In this document: piece by piece, positions 1-7,532 of the stretch
Position numbering within the stretch: the first letter of the stretch is position 1
Layout of the letters: each line of letters begins with the position of its first letter
Source: Pseudomonadota bacterium
GTDB lineage: Bacteria; Bdellovibrionota_C; UBA2361; SZUA-149; DAOLCO01
Assembly (NCBI GenBank): GCA_027487795.1
Contig: JAIYCX010000012.1
Coordinates: 62,001-126,000, forward strand
Direction: 5' to 3'
Length of the DNA: 64,000 nt
Notes under the pieces: generated by a model
Seen by the model: only the letters and a program-made list of their open reading frames with translations
The model's database searches: none
What the model was told of the DNA's origin: nothing
Program-made: the position numbers and the translations under genes

Positions 1-1
1 T

Positions 2-535
2 TTTGTGGAAGGAGAAGATTTAAGTCTTTACCAGTTCCAGCCCAAATATGCTTTCAGTTTGCATGACTATTTTTGGGGAGCGTTTAACTATTCTTTTTTT
101 GGAGTTAAAAATAATTCTAAGAATGTTGAAGATGAAGATATATTTTCTAATCAGCATAGATTAGAAATTGAGCTACAACCTAGATTTCAAATAAGCGAGC
201 TGTTCAAATATACTGGAAGAAATAGGTTAGAATATTTGATGAATGAAGATATCAATTATCTAAATCATAGATTTAGACATAGATCAGTTATAAGTTTTGA
301 AGGTTTTAAAGATTCATTTGGTATATTAGTCAGTCAGAGTGAAGTATTTTATGACTTTGGACAAGAAAACTGGAATCAATTCAGAACAGCACCTTTAGGA
401 GTGCGCTTTAAGATAAAAGATTTTCAAATCTCATTTTTGCCTTCAATACTTAGCTTAAGAAAGAAGTCAGACAATGGAGAATCTAATTGGAGCCATAGTT
501 ATTTTAGTTCTTTTGAGCTTAGTTATGATTTTTGA
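2..535 (+). CDS. DUF2490-like outer-membrane beta-barrel protein, 3' end only
   Basis: The reading frame is open to the left window edge, so this is the C-terminal part of a longer gene (about 178 codons seen). Alternating aromatic and polar residues, several repeated R-x-R-x-E strands (HRLEIELQPRF, GRNRLEYLMNE, HRFRHRS) and a terminal aromatic residue (ELSYDF) are typical of an outer-membrane barrel. The strand pattern resembles the DUF2490 family. A GTG at position 5 could serve as a start but would leave no signal peptide, so I treat the 5' end as missing. The function of DUF2490 proteins is unknown. The gene ends before a hairpin at 565-598 shared with the convergent gene. Confidence 0.6.
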   Translation, partial: FVEGEDLSLYQFQPKYAFSLHDYFWGAFNYSFFGVKNNSKNVEDEDIFSNQHRLEIELQPRFQISELFKYTGRNRLEYLMNEDINYLNHRFRHRSVISFEGFKDSFGILVSQSEVFYDFGQENWNQFRTAPLGVRFKIKDFQISFLPSILSLRKKSDNGESNWSHSYFSSFELSYDF

Positions 536-564
536 TTTGTAGAAAAGAAATTACGCTGCAGAAT

Positions 565-603
565 ATCAGGAGGTGAGCTTTTGGCAGCACCTCCTGATTT
601 ATT
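565..603. terminator. Bidirectional terminator hairpin
   Basis: The arms ATCAGGAGGTG (565-575) and CACCTCCTGAT (588-598) are perfectly complementary around a 12-nt loop. They sit between two convergent genes (ends at 535 and 625), and T/A-rich sequence follows on the right. Confidence 0.75.
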
Positions 604-624
604 AAAAACATAGGTTTTCAGTCT

Positions 625-3303
625 CTAGTTCGTTTGAACACTTTGAGATAAGCACTTAGTAACAAGAGCAATGAAGTCCTGTGAAGATACTTGATGTTCA
701 TTGGGACATCCTTGGTGTGACATAAAAGTCGATAGTGCCTTCAATAGACTATCTGCTCGTTCACCAATCTTTAATATTCGAGATATTACATTCGCTAGAT
801 CCCAATCTGCGATTTGCATTAGTGAAGAAATAAATCCTTCATCTTTATGTATGCTGTAACTCGCCCCATGCTTAATAGAATCTAGCAAAATCTCAAAAAG
901 CTGTTTTTTCCACTTCTCTTCTTTAACTCCAAAAGGCAAACATTTGGTCTGCTCTGCCAAGGAAAGAAGAGTAGGTAGAAATACTGCTGGATGCTTTTTG
1001 CTTCTACGTATCATCTCAGACAAGATGTGTGCTCGTTTTCCTTTACTCCTTGTATTAAAGTAAATACGGTCAATGTAGGAAATCGAAATTTTTGAGATCT
1101 CACCTTCAGGACATTCAGCTAACTTAAAAATTCGGTAGCCTAAAGTATCCTTCGCGGTTTTAAGGATTAATAAACTTGCAATTCTGATCGCCGTATCTCG
1201 TACTTGTGAAGAACCGTTTTCAACGAGATCTCGTATGTCAAGATCTTCTACACCTTCTAAATGTACATCTGCTTTTGCTTGATCCAACATCTTTGAGACG
1301 TTTTTCTTAAAGAAGTCATCACCAGAAGAGTAGCGATCTACATAAGTTGGACCACTTCCAGCTATGTGCAAGCGAGTTAACAGTTCAGGGATCATTTCGA
1401 TACTAATAGAAGGAATATCCAAGTAAGTTTTTTTATCTTCTTCTCTTTCCTCAAAATAAGCCCAGTCCGCAAAAAAGCGAACAGCAAATTTTGCGTCATC
1501 AGAGTTACGTAGACCTGCTGCAATTGCGCCAGTCCAGAATTCACCATAAGTTTTTACTAGCTCTCTTTTAACCACTCGAGAGCCAAGTAACGGCCTGTCT
1601 GATTTAACAAAGTTTATGATTTCCTTTGCCAATGGATCATCAATTGGCAGATTAGCAAATACGTTTCTAAGAACACTAATTTGCCGAATTCGTATAAAAG
1701 TTTTTTCAAAAATTTCAGATGAATTATTTTTTGCAAACTTTAAGACGAGTTCGAGATACTGCCTAAACCTCACAGGCCCAAAAAACGACAATATTCCCGT
1801 ATTTGGCGCATAGTCGTATTCTTTTTTTGGTTCAGATTGAATACTAGAAACTATCTTAGCCAAATGAGGCAACACTACATCAGCACTTAGGCTCTCAAAC
1901 AAAGACTTCAAAAACAATTTTGAGAAGTCATTATGACGAGTGTCCTTAAAGCAATCATCAACAACTGAAAAAATTGATTTCGCAAATTTCTTTGCATAGT
2001 GCTGAACTAACTTAGCCCATTGACGTTTTACGGGATCTACCGGATCGTTGGTTACATAGTAACAAGCTTCACCTAAAACTGAGACCAAATAACGAGCAAA
2101 AGATTCTGCCTCATGAGTATCTTCAACAATTCTCTCTCCTGCTACAAAAATATCGATAGGAAATTGATCATTTCTTTCTCGATTTTTGAAGGTAATAACG
2201 ATTTTAGTTCCTTGTATATGAGAACCTCTATGGTGATTTTCATATGCAATATTCAACTGACCTCTGGTTGTTTTGAGAGCATGGATTTCATTTTTCAACA
2301 TCCAGCTACCGATAATTTCTGGTACGCCATCTTTTGAAAAAACAACTCGTCCTAAGATATCTCCAAGAAAACATTTACTAAGTACTGGCCCTAGACATAA
2401 GTTGTCTAAGCCTTTCCTTGAGTTGATTTTTGCAAGAAGACTTTCCAACTTTATTAATGGACGTTCTTTGAAAACAGTTTTTCTCATATACAAATAAGAC
2501 TCACCAATTTCATTAATGATATCCCACCAATTCAAATCGCGCTCAACAAGCAAATGAGAAGCTTCAATGAAACAGAGTAATCTTTCCTCTAGTTGGGGAG
2601 AGTTGCCATAATTATCTTTTATCTTAGCAAAAGTTTGAAGAGTTTTGTAATGCGACTCTACAAAGGTTTTTAGTCCTTCAATAGCAAGCTCTGGTTTGTA
2701 TCGAATTACAAATCTTAAGATAACTAGCGTTGTCTCAGGATCCTTTGGAAATAATGATGCTGCTAAAGTTATTAGCCTATCAATTCCGAGATTCAAAAAA
2801 GCCTGAGTTAGATTGGCTAGACTTTGCATGCAATTTTCGTTACCAGAATAAAACTTTTGATTCCAACTCTTTTCTTTATTTGCATAGCTAATCGATTCAG
2901 ATAGTTTCCAAACAGCTGATGCAATAATTTTCGGCAGATTTCCTTCTGATTGTGCAAGAAGTTCTAAAAACTTAATGACATTTTGGGGATTATCTTCGCG
3001 AATGACGAAATAGTCACTATCATGATAGCGCAAGACCCCGATTCCTAGATTAAAAACCGAACCTAAGCCTTGATACAAATTTGCGCAAACATTTGAATGT
3101 TGTGCAACAAACATAGCTTGCTTCGGACTTAGTGCAGCAAGTAACTTAAAAGCAGCATCTCCATAATTACTTGGATCTGTTTGACCTTCTGGAAAAACGA
3201 GATTCAAAATCGTAGGTAATTGAGCATCGGAAACATTTGGTAAATTTCCTAAAAGTGTTTCAACTGTTTCAGAAATTGGGGCAGCTATTGGTTTTGTTAT
3301 CAC
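625..3303 (-). CDS. Large unrecognised helical protein, 892 aa
   Basis: I do not recognise this family. The protein has no signal peptide, no membrane segment and no obvious catalytic motif. It is rich in Leu/Ile/Ala helices of 15-25 residues along its whole length, the look of an ARM/HEAT-type helical repeat scaffold. A more beta-like stretch (about residues 320-400, including TKIVITFKNRERNDQFPIDIFVAGERIV) interrupts the helices. The GTG at 3303 is preferred as start because AAGGAT lies about 8 nt upstream; no ATG lies nearby in frame. The coding sequence looks less AT-rich than the neighbouring secreted-protein genes. The leader carries an attenuator-like structure (3328-3393). The gene is monocistronic, convergent with the barrel gene and divergent from the YciI-like gene. 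It is confidently coding; function unknown. Confidence 0.85.
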   Translation of the reverse strand: MITKPIAAPISETVETLLGNLPNVSDAQLPTILNLVFPEGQTDPSNYGDAAFKLLAALSPKQAMFVAQHSNVCANLYQGLGSVFNLGIGVLRYHDSDYFVIREDNPQNVIKFLELLAQSEGNLPKIIASAVWKLSESISYANKEKSWNQKFYSGNENCMQSLANLTQAFLNLGIDRLITLAASLFPKDPETTLVILRFVIRYKPELAIEGLKTFVESHYKTLQTFAKIKDNYGNSPQLEERLLCFIEASHLLVERDLNWWDIINEIGESYLYMRKTVFKERPLIKLESLLAKINSRKGLDNLCLGPVLSKCFLGDILGRVVFSKDGVPEIIGSWMLKNEIHALKTTRGQLNIAYENHHRGSHIQGTKIVITFKNRERNDQFPIDIFVAGERIVEDTHEAESFARYLVSVLGEACYYVTNDPVDPVKRQWAKLVQHYAKKFAKSIFSVVDDCFKDTRHNDFSKLFLKSLFESLSADVVLPHLAKIVSSIQSEPKKEYDYAPNTGILSFFGPVRFRQYLELVLKFAKNNSSEIFEKTFIRIRQISVLRNVFANLPIDDPLAKEIINFVKSDRPLLGSRVVKRELVKTYGEFWTGAIAAGLRNSDDAKFAVRFFADWAYFEEREEDKKTYLDIPSISIEMIPELLTRLHIAGSGPTYVDRYSSGDDFFKKNVSKMLDQAKADVHLEGVEDLDIRDLVENGSSQVRDTAIRIASLLILKTAKDTLGYRIFKLAECPEGEISKISISYIDRIYFNTRSKGKRAHILSEMIRRSKKHPAVFLPTLLSLAEQTKCLPFGVKEEKWKKQLFEILLDSIKHGASYSIHKDEGFISSLMQIADWDLANVISRILKIGERADSLLKALSTFMSHQGCPNEHQVSSQDFIALVTKCLSQSVQTN

Positions 3304-3327
3304 GACAGTTTATCCTTATAAAAACCT

Positions 3328-3393
3328 AAAAAAACGCTAAAGAGAGAACATCTCTCTTTTCTGCAGCGCTTTCTCTAACAATAGAAAAAGCGC
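3328..3393 (-). promoter_or_regulatory. Attenuator-like leader with two mutually exclusive hairpins
   Basis: Read on the minus strand, a first hairpin pairs 3393-3383 with 3376-3366 (GCGCTTTTTCT against AGAGAAAGCGC, one mismatch). A second pairs 3359-3351 with 3347-3339 (AAAGAGAGA against TCTCTCTTT, 3-nt loop) and is closed by CGCT/AGCG (3368-3365 with 3338-3335). Seven T follow at 3334-3328. Bases 3366-3368 belong to both stems, so they cannot form together. The second hairpin plus T-run looks like an intrinsic terminator 25 nt before the GTG start of the 892-aa gene. The regulatory role is inferred. Confidence 0.6.
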
Positions 3394-3567
3394 TTACTAC
3401 AAATTACCCTTATGAAATTAAAAAAGAACTAAAAACTAGTCTAGAGCTATACTATATAGCGTAAAATTTATTAAGCGCAAATTTGGTGAACAAACTTAGT
3501 TAAGGTACTGCCAACAGTAATAAAATGTTATATTACTTCCACAAAACCACAGGAGCGACAAAACAAA

Positions 3568-3870
3568 ATGCCTTTTTTAATTCTTGGATATGACGGAAAA
3601 GATGAGCAAGCATTGGATAGACGTTTAGCCGTTAGGCCAGATCATATTAAGCTTGGAGATCAGTTAAGAGAACAGGGCAAGGTACTTTATGGTGTTGCAA
3701 TGTTAGACGACAACAAAAAAATGATCGGTTCTGTTTACGTTGTAAATATGGATACTCGAGAGGAAGTGGATAAGTATTTAGAGACAGAGCCCTACGTAAC
3801 AGGTAATGTATGGCAAAAGATTGAGGTACTACCTTGTGCCGTTGGGCCTAGTTTTCTAAATCTAAAATAG
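3568..3870 (+). CDS. YciI-related small protein, 100 aa
   Basis: Short alpha/beta protein that fits the YCII-related (dimeric alpha-beta barrel, ferredoxin-like) family. It has an N-terminal beta strand FLILGYDGKD, then a central AVRPDHIKLGDQLREQGKVLYGVAMLD with the conserved His of YciI proteins and a G-rich strand, then GSVYVVNMDTREEVDKYLETEPYVTGNVW. YciI-like proteins are small cytosolic proteins of mostly unknown reaction; some act in halogenated-aromatic metabolism. The ATG at 3568 follows AGGAG (3551-3555) and is the only sensible start. It is monocistronic. It could equally be called an unknown stress-responsive alpha/beta barrel protein. Confidence 0.8.
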   Translation: MPFLILGYDGKDEQALDRRLAVRPDHIKLGDQLREQGKVLYGVAMLDDNKKMIGSVYVVNMDTREEVDKYLETEPYVTGNVWQKIEVLPCAVGPSFLNLK

Positions 3871-4041
3871 GTGTTTTGATTTCAGTGTCGCACCAATTGG
3901 TTTTTCTACTTCGGATGTAATTTCACTGCCGAAATCAGATAATTAACAGAATAAATACAGGTGCTTGTATCTAAATTCCTGATTTTTTGCCTATAAGCAA
4001 AAAATCTTGCTTGTTTTTTTGCTTTATGGTAAATTTTCAAG

Positions 4042-5151
4042 ATGAAGAGATATCTTGAAAATCAAGTAAAAAAAGACCTAGCAAAAAAAATGGTCTTTAT
4101 TGGTGGTCCCCGACAAGTAGGTAAAACCACAATATCTAAAAATATTTCTAGTGAAAATTTTACATACTTAAATTGGGATTCTAGTTTAGATAGAGAAATA
4201 ATACTAAAGCAAGAGTTTCCAGATACTAAACTTTTAATATTTGATGAAATTCACAAATATAAGAGATGGCGAAATTTTTTAAAAGGATACTTTGATAAAA
4301 ATAGAGATGAAAAACAAATATTAGTAACCGGAAGTGCGAGATTAGATTTTTATAGGTACGGCGGAGACTCATTGCAGGGAAGGTATCACCATTTAAGACT
4401 TCATCCACTGTCATACGCAGAATTAAAAATGAGCTCTAATGAAGATTTAATGACGCTATTAAATCTTGGTGGTTTTCCTGAACCCTTTCTTGCTGGAACG
4501 GAACTTGAAGCAAAGCGTTGGTCTAGGGAGTATCGAAGTCGATTAATTAGAGAAGAGATTACTAGCATAGAGCAAATAAAGGATCTTGGAACAATGGAGC
4601 AGTTAATGCTTCGATTACCCGAGCTTGTTGCAAGTCCACTTTCCGTAAATAGCTTAAGGGAAGACTTAGAAGTTTCATTTAAAGCAGTTGCTAGATGGAT
4701 TGAAATTTTAGAAAGATTTTACTCCATTTTCAGATTATCAACTTTCGGAAGCCCTAAAATAAAAGCTTTAAAAAAAGAACAAAAACACTATCATTACGAC
4801 TGGACATTAGTCCCGACAATGCCTGAGCGTTTTGAAAATTTAGTAGCCATGCACTTACTTAAGTGGGTGAATTTTGAAGAAGATACTAAAGGGAGAGACT
4901 TAGAACTCAGATATTTTAGAGACCAAGAAAAGAGAGAAGTTGATTTCATTATTACAGAAAATAGAAAACCAATTATTGCGATAGAATGTAAATGGTCAGA
5001 TGATGAACTAAGCCCTCATTTGAAATATTTCAAAAATAAATTTCCTGAAACTGATTCCTATCAATTAACTGCTATTGGAAAGAAGGATTATGTAAGCGAT
5101 ACTAAAATAAGAGTGATGCCAGCAATTAAGTTTTTAAAGGGATTGGTCTAG
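4042..5151 (+). CDS. ATP-binding protein, AAA_14 plus DUF4143
   Basis: Single-protein AAA+ ATPase of the widespread AAA_14/DUF4143 type. Walker A is GGPRQVGKT (residues 21-29), Walker B is KLLIFDEIHKY and a sensor-like VTGSAR follows. The C-terminal DUF4143 region ends in a PD-(D/E)xK-like patch (REVDFIITE ... IIAIECKWS). These proteins are common in bacteria and archaea, often as accessory genes with patchy distribution; their role is unknown. Length (369 aa) is normal. The stop is 6 nt before the first possible start of the antiporter gene, so the two may share a transcript. The DNA is very AT-rich, like the rest of the window. Confidence 0.9.
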   Translation: MKRYLENQVKKDLAKKMVFIGGPRQVGKTTISKNISSENFTYLNWDSSLDREIILKQEFPDTKLLIFDEIHKYKRWRNFLKGYFDKNRDEKQILVTGSARLDFYRYGGDSLQGRYHHLRLHPLSYAELKMSSNEDLMTLLNLGGFPEPFLAGTELEAKRWSREYRSRLIREEITSIEQIKDLGTMEQLMLRLPELVASPLSVNSLREDLEVSFKAVARWIEILERFYSIFRLSTFGSPKIKALKKEQKHYHYDWTLVPTMPERFENLVAMHLLKWVNFEEDTKGRDLELRYFRDQEKREVDFIITENRKPIIAIECKWSDDELSPHLKYFKNKFPETDSYQLTAIGKKDYVSDTKIRVMPAIKFLKGLV

Positions 5152-5184
5152 CTTTAATTGTCAAATAACCATTTATCTATTTAT

Positions 5185-6489
5185 ATGAACTTAAAAAAAT
5201 ACATCTTACAATTTATTATCCTGTTAGTCATTCCCTCATTCGCGCTAGCTTCAGGTGGGGATTCTCAGGAGGCAATGAATCAACTTTTTCTAGGTCTAAT
5301 TTCAGTTATATTAGCAGCAAAACTTGGTGGTGAAGTTGCAATAAGATTTGGACAGCCAGCAGTGCTTGGTGAATTATTATTTGGAGTTTTGTTAGGAAAC
5401 TTAACTTTATTTAACATTCACACATTTACTTTTTTAAAAGAAGATCAAACACTAGCTACATTAAGTGAACTCGGTGTTATCTTTTTACTATTTCAGGTAG
5501 GACTTGAAACTAATATTAAAGAAATGAAAACAGTTGGAGTCTCTGCATTTTTAGCTGCAGTTTTAGGTGTCATAGTGCCTTTTGTTCTTGGTTTTTTAGG
5601 CTCTCACTGGCAGATGCCTGAGGCTAATTACTTTGTTCATATTTTTGTTGGAGCTACTTTAACTGCAACAAGTGTTGGTATCACTGCAAGAGTATTAAAA
5701 GATATCGGCAAGATAAAGACTAAAGAGAGTCAGATTATTTTAGGTGCAGCTGTTATTGATGATGTACTAGGATTAATAGTATTAGCAGTAGTAGTTGGGA
5801 TGATAGAAGCTAGTAGCACAGGTACTGCTATTCAAATTTCAGACATTTTAGTTATTGCAGGCAAGGCATTTGGATTTTTATTGTTAGCAATAGTTTTTGG
5901 TCAGTTAATTTCAAAGAAAGTATTCATTATCGCTAACAACATGAGAGTTAAAGGTTTGTTACTTTCAACAAGTTTATTCTTTTGCTTCTTATTATCTTAT
6001 CTAGCAGCTAAGTCAGGACTCGCTCCAATCGTCGGTGCTTTTACCGCAGGACTAATTCTTGATCCAGTACAATATAAAGACTTGATGGAACAATCCGAAG
6101 AAGGCTCTACAATAGAACATTTAATCGAGCCAATAGCAGGACTACTAGTTCCGATTTTCTTTGTTATTATGGGAGCGAGCGTTGATCTAAGTGTTTTTTC
6201 TGATACCTCAACACTAGCTTATGCAGGTATTCTGACAGTTGCTGCAATTATTGGAAAACAAGTTTGCGGACTTGGAGTTATTGAAAAGGGAGTTAGTAAA
6301 TCAGCAATTGGATTTGGTATGATTCCGCGAGGCGAAGTTGGCTTAATCTTTATCGGTATCGGATCTAAACTTTTAATAGACGGAGCGCCAGTAGTAGACG
6401 CTAAAACCTTTGGAGCCGTAGTCATAATGGTCATAGTAACAACAATGATCACCCCACCTTTAATAAAGTGGAAGTTTTCAAAGATATAA
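5185..6489 (+). CDS. Cation:proton antiporter, CPA2 (NapA/Kef-like) family
   Basis: Integral inner-membrane antiporter exchanging Na+ or K+ for protons. After a cleavable-looking N-terminus (MNLKKYILQ, hydrophobic core, ending FALASGG) there are about 12 hydrophobic segments. QPAVLGELLFGVLLGNL and VIDDVLGLIVLAVVVG are classic CPA2 signatures. The paired Asp (DD) in the fifth or sixth core helix is the ion-binding motif of electrogenic NapA-type members. PRGEVGLIF near the C-terminus is also diagnostic. No C-terminal TrkA-N domain is present. I chose the ATG at 5185; a TTG at 5158 in the same frame would only add nine residues before the signal-like segment. It follows the AAA_14 gene closely. 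Substrate ion not deduced. Confidence 0.9.
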   Translation: MNLKKYILQFIILLVIPSFALASGGDSQEAMNQLFLGLISVILAAKLGGEVAIRFGQPAVLGELLFGVLLGNLTLFNIHTFTFLKEDQTLATLSELGVIFLLFQVGLETNIKEMKTVGVSAFLAAVLGVIVPFVLGFLGSHWQMPEANYFVHIFVGATLTATSVGITARVLKDIGKIKTKESQIILGAAVIDDVLGLIVLAVVVGMIEASSTGTAIQISDILVIAGKAFGFLLLAIVFGQLISKKVFIIANNMRVKGLLLSTSLFFCFLLSYLAAKSGLAPIVGAFTAGLILDPVQYKDLMEQSEEGSTIEHLIEPIAGLLVPIFFVIMGASVDLSVFSDTSTLAYAGILTVAAIIGKQVCGLGVIEKGVSKSAIGFGMIPRGEVGLIFIGIGSKLLIDGAPVVDAKTFGAVVIMVIVTTMITPPLIKWKFSKI

Positions 6490-6646
6490 ACACTAAGCAG
6501 GGCAGCGTACTCGCCTGCATTTTTCTAGCATCGCACTAGGAGTCGTTACTGAGAGGAGGTAGATATTAAATCCTATAATACTAACTAATAGAATTTATTG
6601 TATTTTTGTGAGGGATTCAAGAATGTTATATTTATTTAGTATGAAA

Positions 6647-6674
6647 TTGACAACAGATAAAAATTACGTATAAT
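6647..6674 (+). promoter_or_regulatory. Sigma70-type promoter for the Cys4 protein gene
   Basis: TTGACA (6647-6652) and TATAAT (6669-6674) match both consensus hexamers exactly, with a 16-nt spacer. This would start a transcript near 6681 with a leader of about 90 nt before the ATG at 6772. Confidence 0.7.
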
Positions 6675-6715
6675 ATTTAAACTTACTACTTTCATGTACG
6701 TATATTTTTAGATCA

Positions 6716-6765
6716 TCACAAGTGTTTGTGACTAAAACTCATCTACTTGAAAGAGTAGGCGGAGG
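6716..6765 (+). promoter_or_regulatory. Structured leader ending at the Shine-Dalgarno site
   Basis: Two small hairpins lie in the leader of the downstream gene: TCACAA-gtgt-TTGTGA (6716-6731) and CTACTT-gaaa-GAGTAG (6743-6758, a GAAA tetraloop). The second ends two bases before the Shine-Dalgarno GGAGG (6761-6765), so it may influence ribosome access. Confidence 0.45.
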
Positions 6766-6771
6766 TTTGTC

Positions 6772-7134
6772 ATGGATACGCAGAATGAAGGGCAGGTGCA
6801 AATTGTTGCAGGCGTCGTAGTTGAGTTTGTTGCTTCAGACATAAGGGACTCTCGTCCCAAAATGTTTCCAACGAAAGAGAAGTTGTTTCGTTTTGCTTTT
6901 GCAGGAGAAAACCACGTTTGGTGCAAGCTTGGAGCCGTAATAAAAACGCCTAATGATAAATTTATCTGGGCGCTGTCAGAGTTAGGCTACGGCTATACTC
7001 TTGAAGGCGATTTAGGCGAGACTTTGTACAACATTCGCTGCTCTATTTGCAATAAGAGCGCAGGTTGGTCAACTGATCAAGATGCGCAATTTAATTGTTG
7101 TGTATGCGCAGCGGAGATTGCCGAGACTTATTAA
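6772..7134 (+). CDS. Small protein with C-terminal Cys4 zinc-ribbon-like motif, 120 aa
   Basis: Not recognised. The N-terminal 75 residues look like a small beta-rich fold (VQIVAGVVVEFVASDI ... FRFAFAGENHVWCKLGAVIK). The C-terminus has CSIC at about residue 91 and CCVC about 20 residues later, a CxxC...CxxC arrangement that suggests one bound zinc. The start is firm: ATG 6772 sits 6 nt after GGAGG. The gene has its own near-perfect promoter (6647-6674), a structured leader and an intrinsic terminator (7168-7204). It is therefore a compact, probably well-expressed single-gene unit. It could be a small regulator or nucleic-acid binder; this is inference. Confidence 0.8.
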   Translation: MDTQNEGQVQIVAGVVVEFVASDIRDSRPKMFPTKEKLFRFAFAGENHVWCKLGAVIKTPNDKFIWALSELGYGYTLEGDLGETLYNIRCSICNKSAGWSTDQDAQFNCCVCAAEIAETY

Positions 7135-7167
7135 CTTCTTTGTATGTTCTGTAAATGTTTTCTGTTT

Positions 7168-7204
7168 GGCTTAGGAAGTAACCACTTCTTAAGCCTTTTA
7201 TTTT
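7168..7204 (+). terminator. Intrinsic terminator of the Cys4 gene
   Basis: GGCTTAGGAAG (7168-7178) pairs with CTTCTTAAGCC (7185-7195) with one G-T wobble and a 6-nt loop, followed by TTTTATTTT. Confidence 0.85.
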
Positions 7205-7348
7205 CATAACATCTAACTGATTAACAAGTTAATACTAACTTTCTTTCAAACAAAGATAAAAACTTATCTTGAATAATTATTATTTGATAAGTCACATTCT
7301 CTATTTCAGCAAATTTAATAATAGAGATATTGAGAGAAGCGGGGAGGG

Positions 7349-7499
7349 AAGCTCAGGGTCTTTAAGTCTCAATGGGCGGACTTCGAGGAAATTTTTTTCC
7401 TCAGCTATATTTAGCTGAAAAAATTTGCGGCACCTCGGAACTGCATTCCAGGTGGAATGCGTGAGAATGAGCCCAGTGAGACTTAAAGACTCTGAGCTT
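7349..7499. repeat. Cruciform intergenic repeat, copy 1 (reverse orientation)
   Basis: Arms 7349-7377 and 7471-7499 are 29 nt each and complementary at 27 positions. Between them lies the conserved core on the reverse strand: the AT hairpin (AAATTTTTTT ... AGCTATATTTAGCT ... AAAAAATTT), the block GCACCTCGGAACT, and the GC hairpin GCATTCCAggtGGAATGC. It is placed between two convergent genes. Confidence 0.85.
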
Positions 7500-7532
7500 G
7501 GGGGCGGCATAGTGTTAGTGATAAATTATTTA

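Noticed and set aside
3878-3936. Extended hairpin GATTTCAGTG...CACT-GAAATC after the YciI gene as a terminator
   Set aside because: The loop is long (over 30 nt), pairing is interrupted and there is no T-run at the right place; left unassigned.
7351-7497. Cruciform repeats as integron attC sites or CRISPR repeats
   Set aside because: No integrase, no cassette array, no regular spacing, no RYYYAAC/GTTRRRY pair; copies are single and far apart, with no spacers between identical repeats.
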